This document shows, in pieces, positions 17,401-24,821 of a stretch of DNA of 53,950 bases (the stretch's first letter is position 1; the number at the start of each line of letters is the position of its first letter). The stretch comes from a virus. The position numbers and the translations under genes were made by a program. The stretch is taken from positions 1 to 53,950 of IMG/VR virus record IMGVR_UViG_3300047586_000088; one strand, 5' to 3'. The notes below the pieces were generated by a model. That model did no database searches. It was not told the DNA's origin and saw only the letters and a program-made list of their open reading frames with translations.

Positions 17401-18773
17401 ATCTTGACCTTGTAGGCCATGTCGGGGCCGAAGATGTCCTGGAATGACAGATACAGATTGGTCCAACCCGCGCCCGACACGACATCGGCGACCCCGCCGA
17501 GCACCTTGCCGACCGTCTCGATCAGCGGCGTGATCTTCTCCAGCGCCCCTGGCAGAGCATCGCCGAACTTGGAGATCAGCGTCGCCACGGTCGGCAGCAG
17601 GGCGTTGCCGATCGTGTCCTTGACGTTCTGGAAGGCAGCCGCGATCTTCTTCTGACTCTGCTCGATTCCCGTGCCGTTCTTGGCCAGGTAGTCCTGCGCC
17701 TTGGCGGTGCCCTTCAGGATGAGTGAGAGACGAGCCTGGGCCATCGCGTTGTCCGAGACCGACTTTGTGCTCTTTGCCAGTCCGAGTCTGACGGCCTCTT
17801 GCTTGATCTGGGCCGTGGTAAGGACGATCCCATAGTCCTTCAGGCCCTTCGTCGCGCCCGTCACGCCCTTGTAGATGGCCTCGTATGCGTCCGCGATGGG
17901 GATGCCCTTCACCAGAGCCTCGGCGGAGGCGATCTTGAGGATCTGCTCCGCCATGGTCGCCGCTTTCGGCGCTCCGATGCCCAGGTTCTCGAGCATCAGG
18001 GCCGACTTTTCATTGAACCCGAGTGCCTCGCTCTCCGCGATGCCAAGGGACTGCGCGACCGTCTTGGACCAGTTGATGACTCCAGCGGCGCTCTTGCCAA
18101 AGACGGCGTTGGTCAGGGCGATCTGCTTGTTGAGGTTGACGGCCGCATTGACTGGCCCCATGATCGCGCTGGCCATTCCCCCGACGGCGATAATCATCGC
18201 CTTGATACCGATGGCCGCGAGTCCGATCTTGCCGAGGACCGACGTCAGCCCACCGATCGCACGGATGGGTGCCGTGAACGCGGACCCCAGCCCGCCGGCG
18301 GCCGTCCGAAGCGCGTTTATGGGCACCGCGGTGATTCGGCCCACGGCGGACGCGAGGGTCCCGACAGCGCGGATCGGCGCCGTGAGCACGGAGCCCAGGC
18401 CGCTGACGGCTCCTCGGAGCACGTTCACGGAAGCCGAGCTGATTCCGCCCACGACGGATGCGAGAGAGCTGGCTGCCCTCGCCGGAAGCGAGAACGCCGA
18501 ACCGAGGCCGTTCACCGAGGAGGTGACGGCGCCCAACGAGAGACGGCCGAGCGCCTGGAGCGGTGATGCCAGCTTCGACGACAGGCTCGCGCCGACCGAG
18601 GCCATCTGCTGATTGACACCTGATAACTTCTGGCCCAGGCCGGCGAAACTCGACTCGATCTTCTTGGCCGCCGCGTCGGCTTTGGCCTTGGCCTCAGAGA
18701 GGTCCCGATCGAGCTGGTCGAGGGTCGCCCGGATCGGAACGACGGCTGTCCCGAGGATCGTCTCTCCTGCCAC
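14409..18773 (-). CDS. Tape measure protein
   Basis: 1454 residues from GTG 18773 with GGGAGGGACCC upstream. N-terminal coiled coil (LDQLDRDLSEAKAKADAAAK), long Ala/Gly/Ser-rich helices, several hydrophobic segments (residues about 190-210 and 740-800) and C-terminal disordered region. Residues of roughly 490-720 form about six tandem repeats of about 37 residues with a W-A-D-V-W core (IDWANVW, INWASVW, VKWADVW, IKWADVW). If the common scaling of about 1.5 angstrom per residue holds, the tail would be near 220 nm (inference). It overlaps the frameshifted chaperone product. Confidence 0.9.
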   Translation of the reverse strand: MAGETILGTAVVPIRATLDQLDRDLSEAKAKADAAAKKIESSFAGLGQKLSGVNQQMASVGASLSSKLASPLQALGRLSLGAVTSSVNGLGSAFSLPARAASSLASVVGGISSASVNVLRGAVSGLGSVLTAPIRAVGTLASAVGRITAVPINALRTAAGGLGSAFTAPIRAIGGLTSVLGKIGLAAIGIKAMIIAVGGMASAIMGPVNAAVNLNKQIALTNAVFGKSAAGVINWSKTVAQSLGIAESEALGFNEKSALMLENLGIGAPKAATMAEQILKIASAEALVKGIPIADAYEAIYKGVTGATKGLKDYGIVLTTAQIKQEAVRLGLAKSTKSVSDNAMAQARLSLILKGTAKAQDYLAKNGTGIEQSQKKIAAAFQNVKDTIGNALLPTVATLISKFGDALPGALEKITPLIETVGKVLGGVADVVSGAGWTNLYLSFQDIFGPDMAYKVKMVVEEIGQFGKILKNAFQTGNFAGVAEEIKRIFSGIDWANVWGTLKGLGEGLLTKVQGAIGGIDWSGIWSTAKGIAGTVTTWLGTQFAGINWASVWAKVKVTGGDLASKLPGIVSSVTTWLGNQFAGVKWADVWSKVTGVATDIGTALGSIVSDVTTWLGAQWQSVKWADVWAEASSIGSGLIAGIPPIANTVLEWLKSVWVSIKWADVWGQVKMSAADIGAADVTTAIDGLMSSLKSLGDWLGSPSGKAVMGFFGTIAVELAVYTVAVSAAAIATTGLEIALAALAAAAGIVASPFVIAGVAIAALVGGFIYAYNSSEGFRTAVGDLGSTLGKVASDVGGFIGPQFAALGGTLSTVWKALNTPIDLSGITGPIGAAVSSVGQSVASVGSTISTQIELWKSTISDGFASIGGWIGGAWKKAVDFSTMLGDWLDGKALAPYLKGLWDGLKKDWDEGIKGLNLPTITLPTLPTLAFPAITLPTIDFQPTLDAIKSDWQNFVDNVIPKPVKQLVDLIVGGFQSIYDLLVGKSIVPDTIAAIQAAWNGLTKPITDTVNGIRDAITGAFGTAKGAVDSLFAGLSGIQMPKISFNAEQWVLDNIAQPLANALKGAPLGLGDAAQAWANSLGADIKSQQAALGLDMSTTVGGATTSMLPNAELHGTSTGAAWSTGAAGGVTAGQLTLNSAALSALNQMPVTVDATARAAGSSSGMAWGAGAASGIPSKQGSVNSAAAAMVNKATAVASSFAYSDGLTIGQRISAGLAAGLSKAEAKLAALRSHIDNLNLQKIADAERRLGFASGTSSAPGGIADLAERGGEIVYVPRPTTAYVPKGAQVFTAPESRRMLSDARGAPDIATSARSIGVAFPAGIEVALNRVADALRTMPEMLSEVQLSLPPRQTGGPVQAGSPYVVGERGPEVFVPRMPGLIVPNDRLERTLVPSSTVGAEPRGLVINGPLIANVTVQNEADEDRLAERISKVLGELVQGQISSRSRRPLGSVTG

Positions 18774-19502
18774 GGGTCCCTCCCTTCTGTGCGATCAAGT
18801 TGGCCGACAGCTGCTCGAAGTCACGCTTGCTCTTTGCCTGCTCCTCAGCGGTCAACTGCCGTGGCTTGTCTCCCCCGAGGAGCTTGTTGAGACTTGGCAG
18901 CCGCTTGCTCCGAGCGAGCGCGGCGGAGAGCCAGGCGAGGCGGATGTCGCGGGCTTGCGCTTGCTCCTCACGCCAGGCGTGGGCCTCGAAGACCGCGAAC
19001 GTCTCTCGGGGCGTGAGTGACCAGAACTGTTCTACCGAGAGCCCCGCCCTCAGTCCGTCAGCCAGGAGACGGTCCCAATCCCAGGTGCCTGAGGCACCCT
19101 CAGGACTCAGCCCCTGGCCTACGCCGGGGGGGCGGGCTCATCCCCCTCAGCATCCTCCTCGACTTCCTTCTGCGGGCTGTAGCCGAGGACGTCGCCGATG
19201 GCGCTGAGCACGACCGGCAGCACGGCGGTGAAGCCGAGAGCGTCCATGACGTCGTAGGCGTCGCCGACCGTATAGGGTGCCTTCCTGCTCTTGGTATCCC
19301 GCCGTGCGTGCTCGAGCCCGATCGCGAGTAGCTGGACCGTGTCGCCCATCCCGAGGGCGTTGTTGTTCATCGCGTTGACGAACTGGAGCACGCTCTTTCC
19401 TGTCGCCCCCTCGGCCTCGACGAGCGCCCTGTTAGTGAAGAGGACGGCGAGCCTCTCGCCGTCCACCTCGAGAAAGCCCTCTCCTCTGGCCCCCTTCGGC
19501 AT
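18694..19502 (-). CDS. Tail assembly chaperone, -1 frameshift product (gpGT-like)
   Basis: The frame of the chaperone 19502-19119 slips by -1 at the heptamer C-CCC-CCG (19131-19125), inside a run of seven C on the coding strand. The fused frame then reads WDWDRLLADGLRAGLSVEQF and on through a helical region with HAWREEQAQARDIRLAW, a typical gpT-like extension that otherwise has no start codon. A stem CCTGAG/CTCAGG lies about 20 bases downstream. The product ends at 18694, overlapping the tape measure start. This is the conserved lambda gpG/gpGT arrangement. Confidence 0.8.
19119..19502 (-). CDS. Tail assembly chaperone, short product (gpG-like)
   Basis: 127 residues, ATG with AAGGAGGAGGAGTC. 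EGFLEVDGERLAVLFTNRAL then VEAEGATGKSVLQF is the usual beginning of small tail assembly chaperones, and the last residues (EDAEGDEPAPPA) are acidic and Pro-rich. It lies between tail tube and tape measure, as expected. The stop follows directly on the frameshift site. Confidence 0.85.
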   Translation of the reverse strand: MPKGARGEGFLEVDGERLAVLFTNRALVEAEGATGKSVLQFVNAMNNNALGMGDTVQLLAIGLEHARRDTKSRKAPYTVGDAYDVMDALGFTAVLPVVLSAIGDVLGYSPQKEVEEDAEGDEPAPPA

Positions 19503-19561
19503 GACTCCTCCTCCTTCGGCGCTAGACTATGGGACCTTCACTAGAGAGGCCCCGTCTAGCA

Positions 19562-19987
19562 TCAACTTAGAAGCTCATCCCAATCTCCATCGATCGACAG
19601 GCCGACCGAGACGGTCGACACATCCATGTCCGGGTGCGCCTCGCTCAGATCGGTGATGATGGCGCGCGCCTCTCTGGTTGGGACGCCATTGACGGACTGC
19701 TGCACCATGATGAAGTCGCGAGCCTTCTGCGCCGCGTCGAGCGCCTGGTAGGCGGCGTCCGACGGGATGTAGAGGGCATCGCAGGTGATCGTCACCGTGA
19801 CACGGCCGGGCAGCACGCGGTGCGCCGCCGAGTCCTTCGACGAGGCGTCGATCTCGTCGCCTTTGCGACCGACCGTCGCGCCTCGCTGGCCGCCGAGGAC
19901 GGTGTAGCTCGGGGACGACTCGGAGCCAGTGTTAACATACAAAAGTACGTCCGTTCCGCTGGTTGCTACCACGGCGGGGAGAGGCAT
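19562..19987 (-). CDS. Major tail tube protein
   Basis: 141 residues from ATG 19987 with AGGAG 7 bases upstream. MPLPAVVATSGTDVLLYVNT, VGRKGDEIDASSKDS and a strand-rich C-terminus with DVSTVSVGLSIDGDW match TP901-1-type tail tube proteins. Hexamers of this protein form the tail lumen. The upstream boundary is the EDxHD endonuclease insertion. Confidence 0.85.
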   Translation of the reverse strand: MPLPAVVATSGTDVLLYVNTGSESSPSYTVLGGQRGATVGRKGDEIDASSKDSAAHRVLPGRVTVTITCDALYIPSDAAYQALDAAQKARDFIMVQQSVNGVPTREARAIITDLSEAHPDMDVSTVSVGLSIDGDWDELLS

Positions 19988-20020
19988 GTTCAATCTCCTT
20001 TTGTGACTTGAGCATAACTA

Positions 20021-20046
20021 GAGCGTCCACCCTGGGGCGGACGCTC
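20021..20046. terminator. Hairpin between endonuclease and tail tube gene
   Basis: GAGCGTCC (20021-20028) pairs with GGACGCTC (20039-20046). No T tract follows on either strand, so it may be an RNA-processing or stability element, or a weak terminator that insulates the inserted endonuclease operon. Confidence 0.4.
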
Positions 20047-20084
20047 GGCAACGCTTTCGACAGGTTAGTCGGCAGTTGGGATGG

Positions 20085-20867
20085 TCAGGGCGGAGCTATA
20101 CGTGCTAGCCCTGCGAGTACAGCTTCCCTGGCGTCGGCTCGAATTGCCTTTTCGCTCAGACGTAGCACGCGATATCCCCTCTCGCCAAACCAGGCATCTC
20201 GGTTATGGTCCCGATCCCTCATTCCAGGTAGCGAGTGCCAATAGAGACCGTCACATTCGACATCGAGTTGAAGATGCGGCACGAAGATGTCGCAGATGAA
20301 CCTACCGACAACCTTCTGTTGCTCGAAGTCGACCCCGAGTGCTGTAAGGGCTTCTGCTACAGCGACCTCGATCGAGGTTGGTTTCTGGATGTCTCTGAGA
20401 TAGGCGATCCCCTTCGCCCGAAAGTCAGGGTCTTCCCACCTCCCTTTGCGCTCCACGATCATCTGCTCTCGATACTCGGGATTCTGCCAATGCCTCTTGG
20501 ATGCCTCGCCGATCTTCCTGATAGCCTCTGGACTCTGCCTGTCCGCCTTGGTCCAAGCTCGCTTTTCAGGGGAAATGGACTTGCCTTTCGTCGAGCTTGG
20601 GCGTCCGGTGATGGCCTTCAGCAGTGCGGCTCTGTGTGATTCCGAGATGGGGCCGCGCTTTGTGCTTTTGCGACCCTCGGCGATCGCCTGTCTGATGGCT
20701 TCCCCGATATGTTGCCGATGTTCGCCAGAGAGTGGAATTCCCGACTTGTGCCCCGCCTTTGCCTTGTCGGTATCGCCGTGGGCTCGCCAGCGTTTCCAGT
20801 GCATCGAGCACCAGCCGCGAGCCTTAGCTGGCCGGTCGCAGCCCTCGACTGAACACAACGGCTTCAT
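20085..20867 (-). CDS. Homing-type endonuclease, Vsr-like (EDxHD) with NUMOD3 motifs
   Basis: 260 residues from ATG 20867. An N-terminal Cys cluster (CSVEGCDRPAKARGWCSMHW) may bind zinc. Residues about 55-150 contain NUMOD3-like repeats (SGEHRQHIGEAI, SESHRAALLKAITGR, SPEAIRKIGEASKR). The C-terminal 100 residues form a Vsr-fold nuclease: TSIEVAVAEALTALGVDF, FICDIFVPHLQLDVECDGLY, RDRDHNRDAWFGERGYRVLR, fitting the I-Bth0305I/EDxHD family (known family; match judged by eye). It is coupled by ATGA to the RHH gene upstream and lies between tail completion and tail tube genes, a typical mobile insertion. Confidence 0.8.
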   Translation of the reverse strand: MKPLCSVEGCDRPAKARGWCSMHWKRWRAHGDTDKAKAGHKSGIPLSGEHRQHIGEAIRQAIAEGRKSTKRGPISESHRAALLKAITGRPSSTKGKSISPEKRAWTKADRQSPEAIRKIGEASKRHWQNPEYREQMIVERKGRWEDPDFRAKGIAYLRDIQKPTSIEVAVAEALTALGVDFEQQKVVGRFICDIFVPHLQLDVECDGLYWHSLPGMRDRDHNRDAWFGERGYRVLRLSEKAIRADAREAVLAGLARIAPP

Positions 20868-21037
20868 TCGGCTGTCTCCGGTGGAGCCTTTGGCGCGTCT
20901 GCGATTCCCTCCTGACGTGCTCTCTCTCTGACCAGTAACTCGATGGTGCTGGCCTGGCTCAAACCCAGTCGGCCTGACAGTAGCAGGAGCAAGCGACGGC
21001 ACTCGTCTGACAGGGTGTAACTCGTCTTGCGCTTCAT
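20864..21037 (-). CDS. Small RHH-like regulator of the endonuclease operon
   Basis: 57 residues: KRKTSYTLSDECRRLLLLL then SGRLGLSQASTIELLVRERA, a strand and two helices with SQASTIELLVRE like the RHH second helix. Its ATG sits at the predicted transcription start, so the mRNA would be leaderless. The promoter is covered by a perfect dyad (21035-21066), which makes self-repression likely (inference). It overlaps the endonuclease start by 4 bases. Confidence 0.75.
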   Translation of the reverse strand: MKRKTSYTLSDECRRLLLLLSGRLGLSQASTIELLVRERARQEGIADAPKAPPETAE

Positions 21038-21072
21038 ACCGTAATACTACCGCGCTATACGGTATGCGTCAA
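21035..21072 (-). promoter_or_regulatory. Promoter and dyad operator of the RHH-endonuclease operon
   Basis: Minus strand TTGACG (21072-21067), 17-base spacer, TAGTAT (21049-21044). The 9-bp arms CATACCGTA (21035-21043) and TACGGTATG (21058-21066) form a perfect inverted repeat with a 14-base gap that spans the spacer, the -10 box and the ATG. Start of transcription is expected at about 21037, the A of the ATG. Confidence 0.8.
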
Positions 21073-21082
21073 GGTTAGCTCG

Positions 21083-21496
21083 TTAGCTTGTTTCCATCAT
21101 CGTGTAGCGAACGCTCACGATTCTTCCATAGGCTTCGGGCTCGTCGGCCTGGGTCGGACCTTGAGCCACCGCGACGAGGACCTGGAACCCGTCTACCTCC
21201 AAGCGATAGCGATGAAGCAGCGCGCGGACCCGCTCGGCAATCTGCTCGACGACGATGGCCGAGCCACCGGCGGGCGCGTAGCAGCGCGCGTCGCGGGTGA
21301 GCCGCCGGCCCCGCGTCGTCTTCGAGTCGAAGGGCTCGTAGGTCACTTCGCCGACCGCGACGACGTAGGGCAGTTCGGCGTCTTCGGGCACGTCAGCCGT
21401 GAAGACGGCAGGCGCGCCTCGGTAGGTCGCCAGAAGAGAAGCGAGGCTGGCGTCGCCGCTCAGCCTCGCGTGGATCGACTCAGTCAGGTTACCCAT
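21083..21496 (-). CDS. Tail terminator/completion protein (DUF3168-like)
   Basis: 137 residues. TESIHARLSGDASLASLLAT, YVVAVGEVTYEPFDSKT and QIAERVRALLHRYRL follow the DUF3168 pattern of tail completion proteins, including ARCYAP and VSVRYTMMETS. It sits after the HK97 gp10-like gene, as in many siphoviruses. Confidence 0.75.
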   Translation of the reverse strand: MGNLTESIHARLSGDASLASLLATYRGAPAVFTADVPEDAELPYVVAVGEVTYEPFDSKTTRGRRLTRDARCYAPAGGSAIVVEQIAERVRALLHRYRLEVDGFQVLVAVAQGPTQADEPEAYGRIVSVRYTMMETS

Positions 21497-21500
21497 AGGC

Positions 21501-21836
21501 TTACCCCTGCGCGATCAGGCGGACGATTTCGGAGGCGTTGCCGAACACGGCCGGGCGAAGGTAGGGGTGCGCAGGCACTCCGCGACTGGTCCCCATTTCC
21601 TGATAGATTCCGTAGAAAGCCGGCCCCGCCTTCACGCCGACCCGTCCGACGATCGCGCTCGGCTCGGCCTCGACCTCGTGAGCGATCTCGCTTCGGAGCA
21701 GACCAGTCCGTACTGGCGCCTTCGCCTTGGCCTGGCCCTCCGCGAACTCGCACGCCTTGCCGATCCCGCTGGTTATTCGGCGACGAATGGCGACGAGGAG
21801 CTTCTCCTGATCCCAGTTGACGACGTACTCGCTCAC
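21501..21836 (-). CDS. HK97 gp10-like tail component
   Basis: 111 residues from GTG 21836, overlapping the head closure stop (GTGA). AEGQAKAKAPVRTGLLRSEI, GRVGVKAGPAFYGIYQEMGT and HPYLRPAV are the signature of the HK97-gp10 family, which joins head and tail. A longer upstream reading in the same frame is a shadow of the glycosyltransferase gene. A TATTCGGCGACGAAT element lies at 21774-21788 within the gene. Confidence 0.85.
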   Translation of the reverse strand: MSEYVVNWDQEKLLVAIRRRITSGIGKACEFAEGQAKAKAPVRTGLLRSEIAHEVEAEPSAIVGRVGVKAGPAFYGIYQEMGTSRGVPAHPYLRPAVFGNASEIVRLIAQG

Positions 21837-22180
21837 GACCCCAACTCCTCGACCGTCGGCTTCTGCACCTGGTAGGCGTCGATTTCCAGGTGATGCCCGC
21901 TGTAACTCGGCTCTCTGACGGCGACTACCTCGACGACGACACCCCCCAGCGTCAGCAGGTCCTCCCGCTGGACGTCCTCGTCGGCGGCGCAGTAGAGGAC
22001 GTGGGAGACGTACGCCTGCTGCTGAGCCGCGACCGTCCGCTCGTAGGCGCTGGCGGGTCGGAGTCGTCCCGTGAGCGCGCCTCGATCCTCGTAGCCGACC
22101 GCCCAGCCGCCCTGGCCGTCGGAGGTCCTGGTCGGGCGGAAGTGGCGGAGTTCGTGGATGTAGAGCGAGCGGATCGACAC
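21833..22180 (-). CDS. Head closure / head-tail adaptor protein
   Basis: 115 residues from GTG 22180. IHELRHFRPTRTSDGQGGWA, GRLRPASAYERTVAAQQQAY and SYSGHHLEIDAYQV match the SPP1 gp16-like head-tail joining family. It starts just after the glycosyltransferase stop and overlaps the next gene by 4 bases. Confidence 0.8.
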   Translation of the reverse strand: MSIRSLYIHELRHFRPTRTSDGQGGWAVGYEDRGALTGRLRPASAYERTVAAQQQAYVSHVLYCAADEDVQREDLLTLGGVVVEVVAVREPSYSGHHLEIDAYQVQKPTVEELGS

Positions 22181-23002
22181 CTAGCGCCTCCTCGCCGCGG
22201 CGGCAAACTGCTGGCGGTAGAAGTCCGCTTCCTCCGGCCGACAGCAGACGGTCCGTCCGGGCGCGATCTGGACGTGGATCAGGCGGTTGTCCCCCGAGAT
22301 GCGGTGCGCGTTGCTCGGGCTCGTCCGCGCCGTCTTGGTTCCGAAGCGATGGTGCAGCAGCGTCGTCTTGACCCCTTCTCGGCAGTTCCAGGTGTAGGGC
22401 ACCGTCAGGTAGAGCGCGTCTGACCGCAGGAGCGCCCGGAGGAGCGCGACCTGCTCGTCCCAACCCTGGAACCGCAGCCATTCCTCGGCCCAGAGGTCGA
22501 ACAGCCGCTCGACCGCCGGAGAGCGTCGCCAGAACAGCATCCCGCTGTTGTGGTAGAGCAGCAGGGGCGTGCCGAGCCACTCGGACGTCCAGGCGCGCTC
22601 GTGGTGCTCGCCGATCGAGCTCCCGATGGTCCGCGTCTCGGTCTCGGCGACGACGAAGTCCCATCGATCTAGCAGGTCGAAGGCCCGCTCGGGCGAGACT
22701 CGGAAATCCGAGTCGGCGTCCACGTAGAGCGACTGATCGAAGGACGAGAGTCGGTAGAGGAGCGGCTTGACCCGACCGGCACGGAACTGAAAGCCGATCG
22801 GCTGTGAGCGATCGAAGGGATCGACCTCGATCTGCGTGAACCGCACGCCCTCCCGTGCCTGGTAGTGCTGCCCGGCCACGGCGTCGCCGACGACGAGGAC
22901 CGGCATACCGGGTGCGACTTTCCAGAGCGACCGCATGCTCTCGTCGGCGTCCGTGATCGCCCGCTCGCCCCAGGCCATGTAGACCACGCCGCGAGTCGTC
23001 AC
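22181..23002 (-). CDS. Glycosyltransferase (GT-A-like)
   Basis: 273 residues. RGVVYMAWGERAITDADESM is a nucleotide-sugar-type N-terminus; RLSSFDQSLYVDADSDFRVS carries the DxD motif (D-A-D) expected to bind metal and the sugar nucleotide; YHNSGMLFWRRSPAVERLFD and LRALLRSDALYLTVPYTWN complete a GT8-like layout. It resembles the C-terminal half of the fusion protein at 23619-24821. It overlaps the methyltransferase gene by 4 bases and lies among head-tail joining genes, so the acceptor is probably a virion protein or a host surface polymer (inference). Confidence 0.8.
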   Translation of the reverse strand: MTTRGVVYMAWGERAITDADESMRSLWKVAPGMPVLVVGDAVAGQHYQAREGVRFTQIEVDPFDRSQPIGFQFRAGRVKPLLYRLSSFDQSLYVDADSDFRVSPERAFDLLDRWDFVVAETETRTIGSSIGEHHERAWTSEWLGTPLLLYHNSGMLFWRRSPAVERLFDLWAEEWLRFQGWDEQVALLRALLRSDALYLTVPYTWNCREGVKTTLLHHRFGTKTARTSPSNAHRISGDNRLIHVQIAPGRTVCCRPEEADFYRQQFAAAARRR

Positions 23003-23622
23003 TTCACCCCTCCTGAGGCGGGCTTCGGCGACGGCCTCAGCCTCCGAAACGCGATCGTGTAGTCCCTGAGTCCGACGAACTCCCAGCGTGGCTCCGTCAC
23101 GTCGTCCCGCTCACTTGCCCACCACTCCGAGACGGCCTGGCAGACGCCCGGCACCGAGGGATAGAACATGTCGTGGAGCGCGACCACGCCGCCGACCTTG
23201 ACTCGCGGTGTCCAGGCCTCGAGGTCCCGCGCGACCGCCTCACGCGAGTGGTCGGCGTCGACGAACAGGAGCGCGATCTCGTCCTGGTGATGGTCGAGCG
23301 CCTCGTCGGAGGTCATCTCGAGGAGCGCCGGCGGGTTCAGCCCGACACCCTCGAGGTTTCGGCGCCACCGGGCCGCCGATGACTGCGTCTTCTGGGTTGG
23401 GATCGAGACGAACGGATCGACGGTCGTGAGCGTCGCGCCCCAGATCGCACCCGCCTGAAGCAGGATGCTGGTCGTTCGGCCCATCCAGCAGCCGAGCTCG
23501 ACGAAGCGCCCCCTCCGCCGTGCCAGGCGGTAGAGGAAGCGCGCCTCCCCTTTGCGGTAGAGGCCGGGTATCCGCCAAGCCGTCTTGATCGCCGCGTCGA
23601 CCTCCTCGTCGGCTATCCTCAC
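22999..23622 (-). CDS. Class I SAM-dependent methyltransferase
   Basis: 207 residues from GTG 23622 (GTGA overlap with the fusion gene). GRFVELGCWMGRTTSILLQA is the SAM-binding motif I, LTTVDPF motif II, and EIALLFVDADHSREAVARDL with GVVALHDMFY the later motifs of the Methyltransf_24 family, which often acts on sugars or small molecules in cell-surface gene clusters. It is flanked on both sides by glycosyltransferase domains, so the simplest idea is O-methylation of a transferred sugar (inference). Confidence 0.8.
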   Translation of the reverse strand: MRIADEEVDAAIKTAWRIPGLYRKGEARFLYRLARRRGRFVELGCWMGRTTSILLQAGAIWGATLTTVDPFVSIPTQKTQSSAARWRRNLEGVGLNPPALLEMTSDEALDHHQDEIALLFVDADHSREAVARDLEAWTPRVKVGGVVALHDMFYPSVPGVCQAVSEWWASERDDVTEPRWEFVGLRDYTIAFRRLRPSPKPASGGVK

Positions 23623-24821
23623 GCCGGCGCCCCCTCTCGCCTGGCCGCGCGGTGGTTGTGCCAGACGAACTGAGCGAGCGGTCGGTGGTGGGTGTTCCAG
23701 CACTCCCGCACCGCGACGACTCGGACGGGATTCTGTGCGAGCGCCCGAAGCAGCGCCATCTGGTCGTGTCGCTGGAAGCGGAGCCACTCGCGATGCCACG
23801 CCTGGAAGAGCGACCGCGCCCGCTCGGACCGGCGGAAGAAGATTACGCCGCTGTTCCAGTAGAGCAACTCGTCGGTCGGCAGCTCGGCCCGCGTCGCCGC
23901 GACCTCGGCGGGGTCCAGGTGAGGCCAGTGGTTCTGGCTGAAGATCCGGGTCGGGTCCTGCGACAGCACGACGTCGCCGTAGTCGAGGAGTCCAAAGCCC
24001 GGCTCGGGGCTCGCCAGCACCTGGGTGTCGGCATCGAGGAAGAGCGTCCTGCGAAAGGGCGAGAGGCTGTACATCCTGGTCTTCTGCGCCCGCGCGCCGC
24101 GGTCGACCTCGACGTGAACGATCGAGTGGTCGGCCCCAGGGAAGGGCGTGTCCGAGACGACGGCGACGGGGAGGGTCGGCATCTGGGCTCGCAGGCTGGC
24201 GATGCTGGTCTTTGCCTGCTCGCGCGCCTTGTCGCCGTAGGCACAGTAGAGCGCGCCCCTGTCGGCGATGATGTGGCGGAACGCGATCATGGTGCCGGCT
24301 TGCTCGACTTCGGCCCAGGAATCGCTCCGCCACTCGTCGACGGCGGTCTGGACTTCCGGCCGGTCGAGCGTCGCCTTCCGCGCCTTGCCGTAGTCGTGGA
24401 CGCAGATGGCCCCGCCGGGCTTTACCTTCGGCGCCCAGTTCGCCAGGTCGTCGCGGCACTCCTCGTAGGAGTGGCCGGCGTCGACGTGGAGCAGGTCGAC
24501 GGTCTCGCCGAACCCGTCGGCGGCCTCCGTCGTCGTCGCGTTGACGATCGTCGGCGAGAGGCCGAGCCTCTGGAAGTTGGCCCGCGTTTCGGCCTCAGTC
24601 GAGCCCTGGTAGCCACGATGGCTCATGTCGCCGAACGAGTCGACGGCCCAGGCGCGCGCCTTCGAGCTCGTCAGCATCATAGCGGCGAGACTTCGGCCCT
24701 TGAATGTGCCCAACTCGACGATCGACCCGGCTGACCGCGCCATCCGACAGAGGAGCGCGAGCTCGTCAGTAGTCATCAGCCCAGGGATCGCCTTCGCGGC
24801 CTCGGGTATCTCAGCTATCAT
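23619..24821 (-). CDS. Methyltransferase-glycosyltransferase fusion
   Basis: 400 residues. Residues 30-170 are a Methyltransf_24 domain (GSIVELGTFKGRSLAAMML; WAVDSFGDM; VDLLHVDAGHSYEECRDDL; GGAICVHDYG). Residues about 185-395 are a GT-A/GT8-like glycosyltransferase: GALYCAYGDKAREQAKTSI, FRRTLFLDADTQVLASPEPG with a D-A-D metal motif, and LLYWNSGVIFFRRSERARSL. The two single-domain genes downstream repeat both activities, so the cassette has two methyltransferase and two glycosyltransferase domains. It overlaps the connector gene by 4 bases and lies inside the structural operon. Confidence 0.85.
   Translation of the reverse strand: MIAEIPEAAKAIPGLMTTDELALLCRMARSAGSIVELGTFKGRSLAAMMLTSSKARAWAVDSFGDMSHRGYQGSTEAETRANFQRLGLSPTIVNATTTEAADGFGETVDLLHVDAGHSYEECRDDLANWAPKVKPGGAICVHDYGKARKATLDRPEVQTAVDEWRSDSWAEVEQAGTMIAFRHIIADRGALYCAYGDKAREQAKTSIASLRAQMPTLPVAVVSDTPFPGADHSIVHVEVDRGARAQKTRMYSLSPFRRTLFLDADTQVLASPEPGFGLLDYGDVVLSQDPTRIFSQNHWPHLDPAEVAATRAELPTDELLYWNSGVIFFRRSERARSLFQAWHREWLRFQRHDQMALLRALAQNPVRVVAVRECWNTHHRPLAQFVWHNHRAARREGAPA

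Noticed and set aside
23623-24459. N-terminal extension of the methyltransferase at 22999-23622
   Set aside because: The upstream part is low-complexity and overlaps the fusion gene in another frame; the GTG at 23622 overlaps the previous stop as at other junctions.
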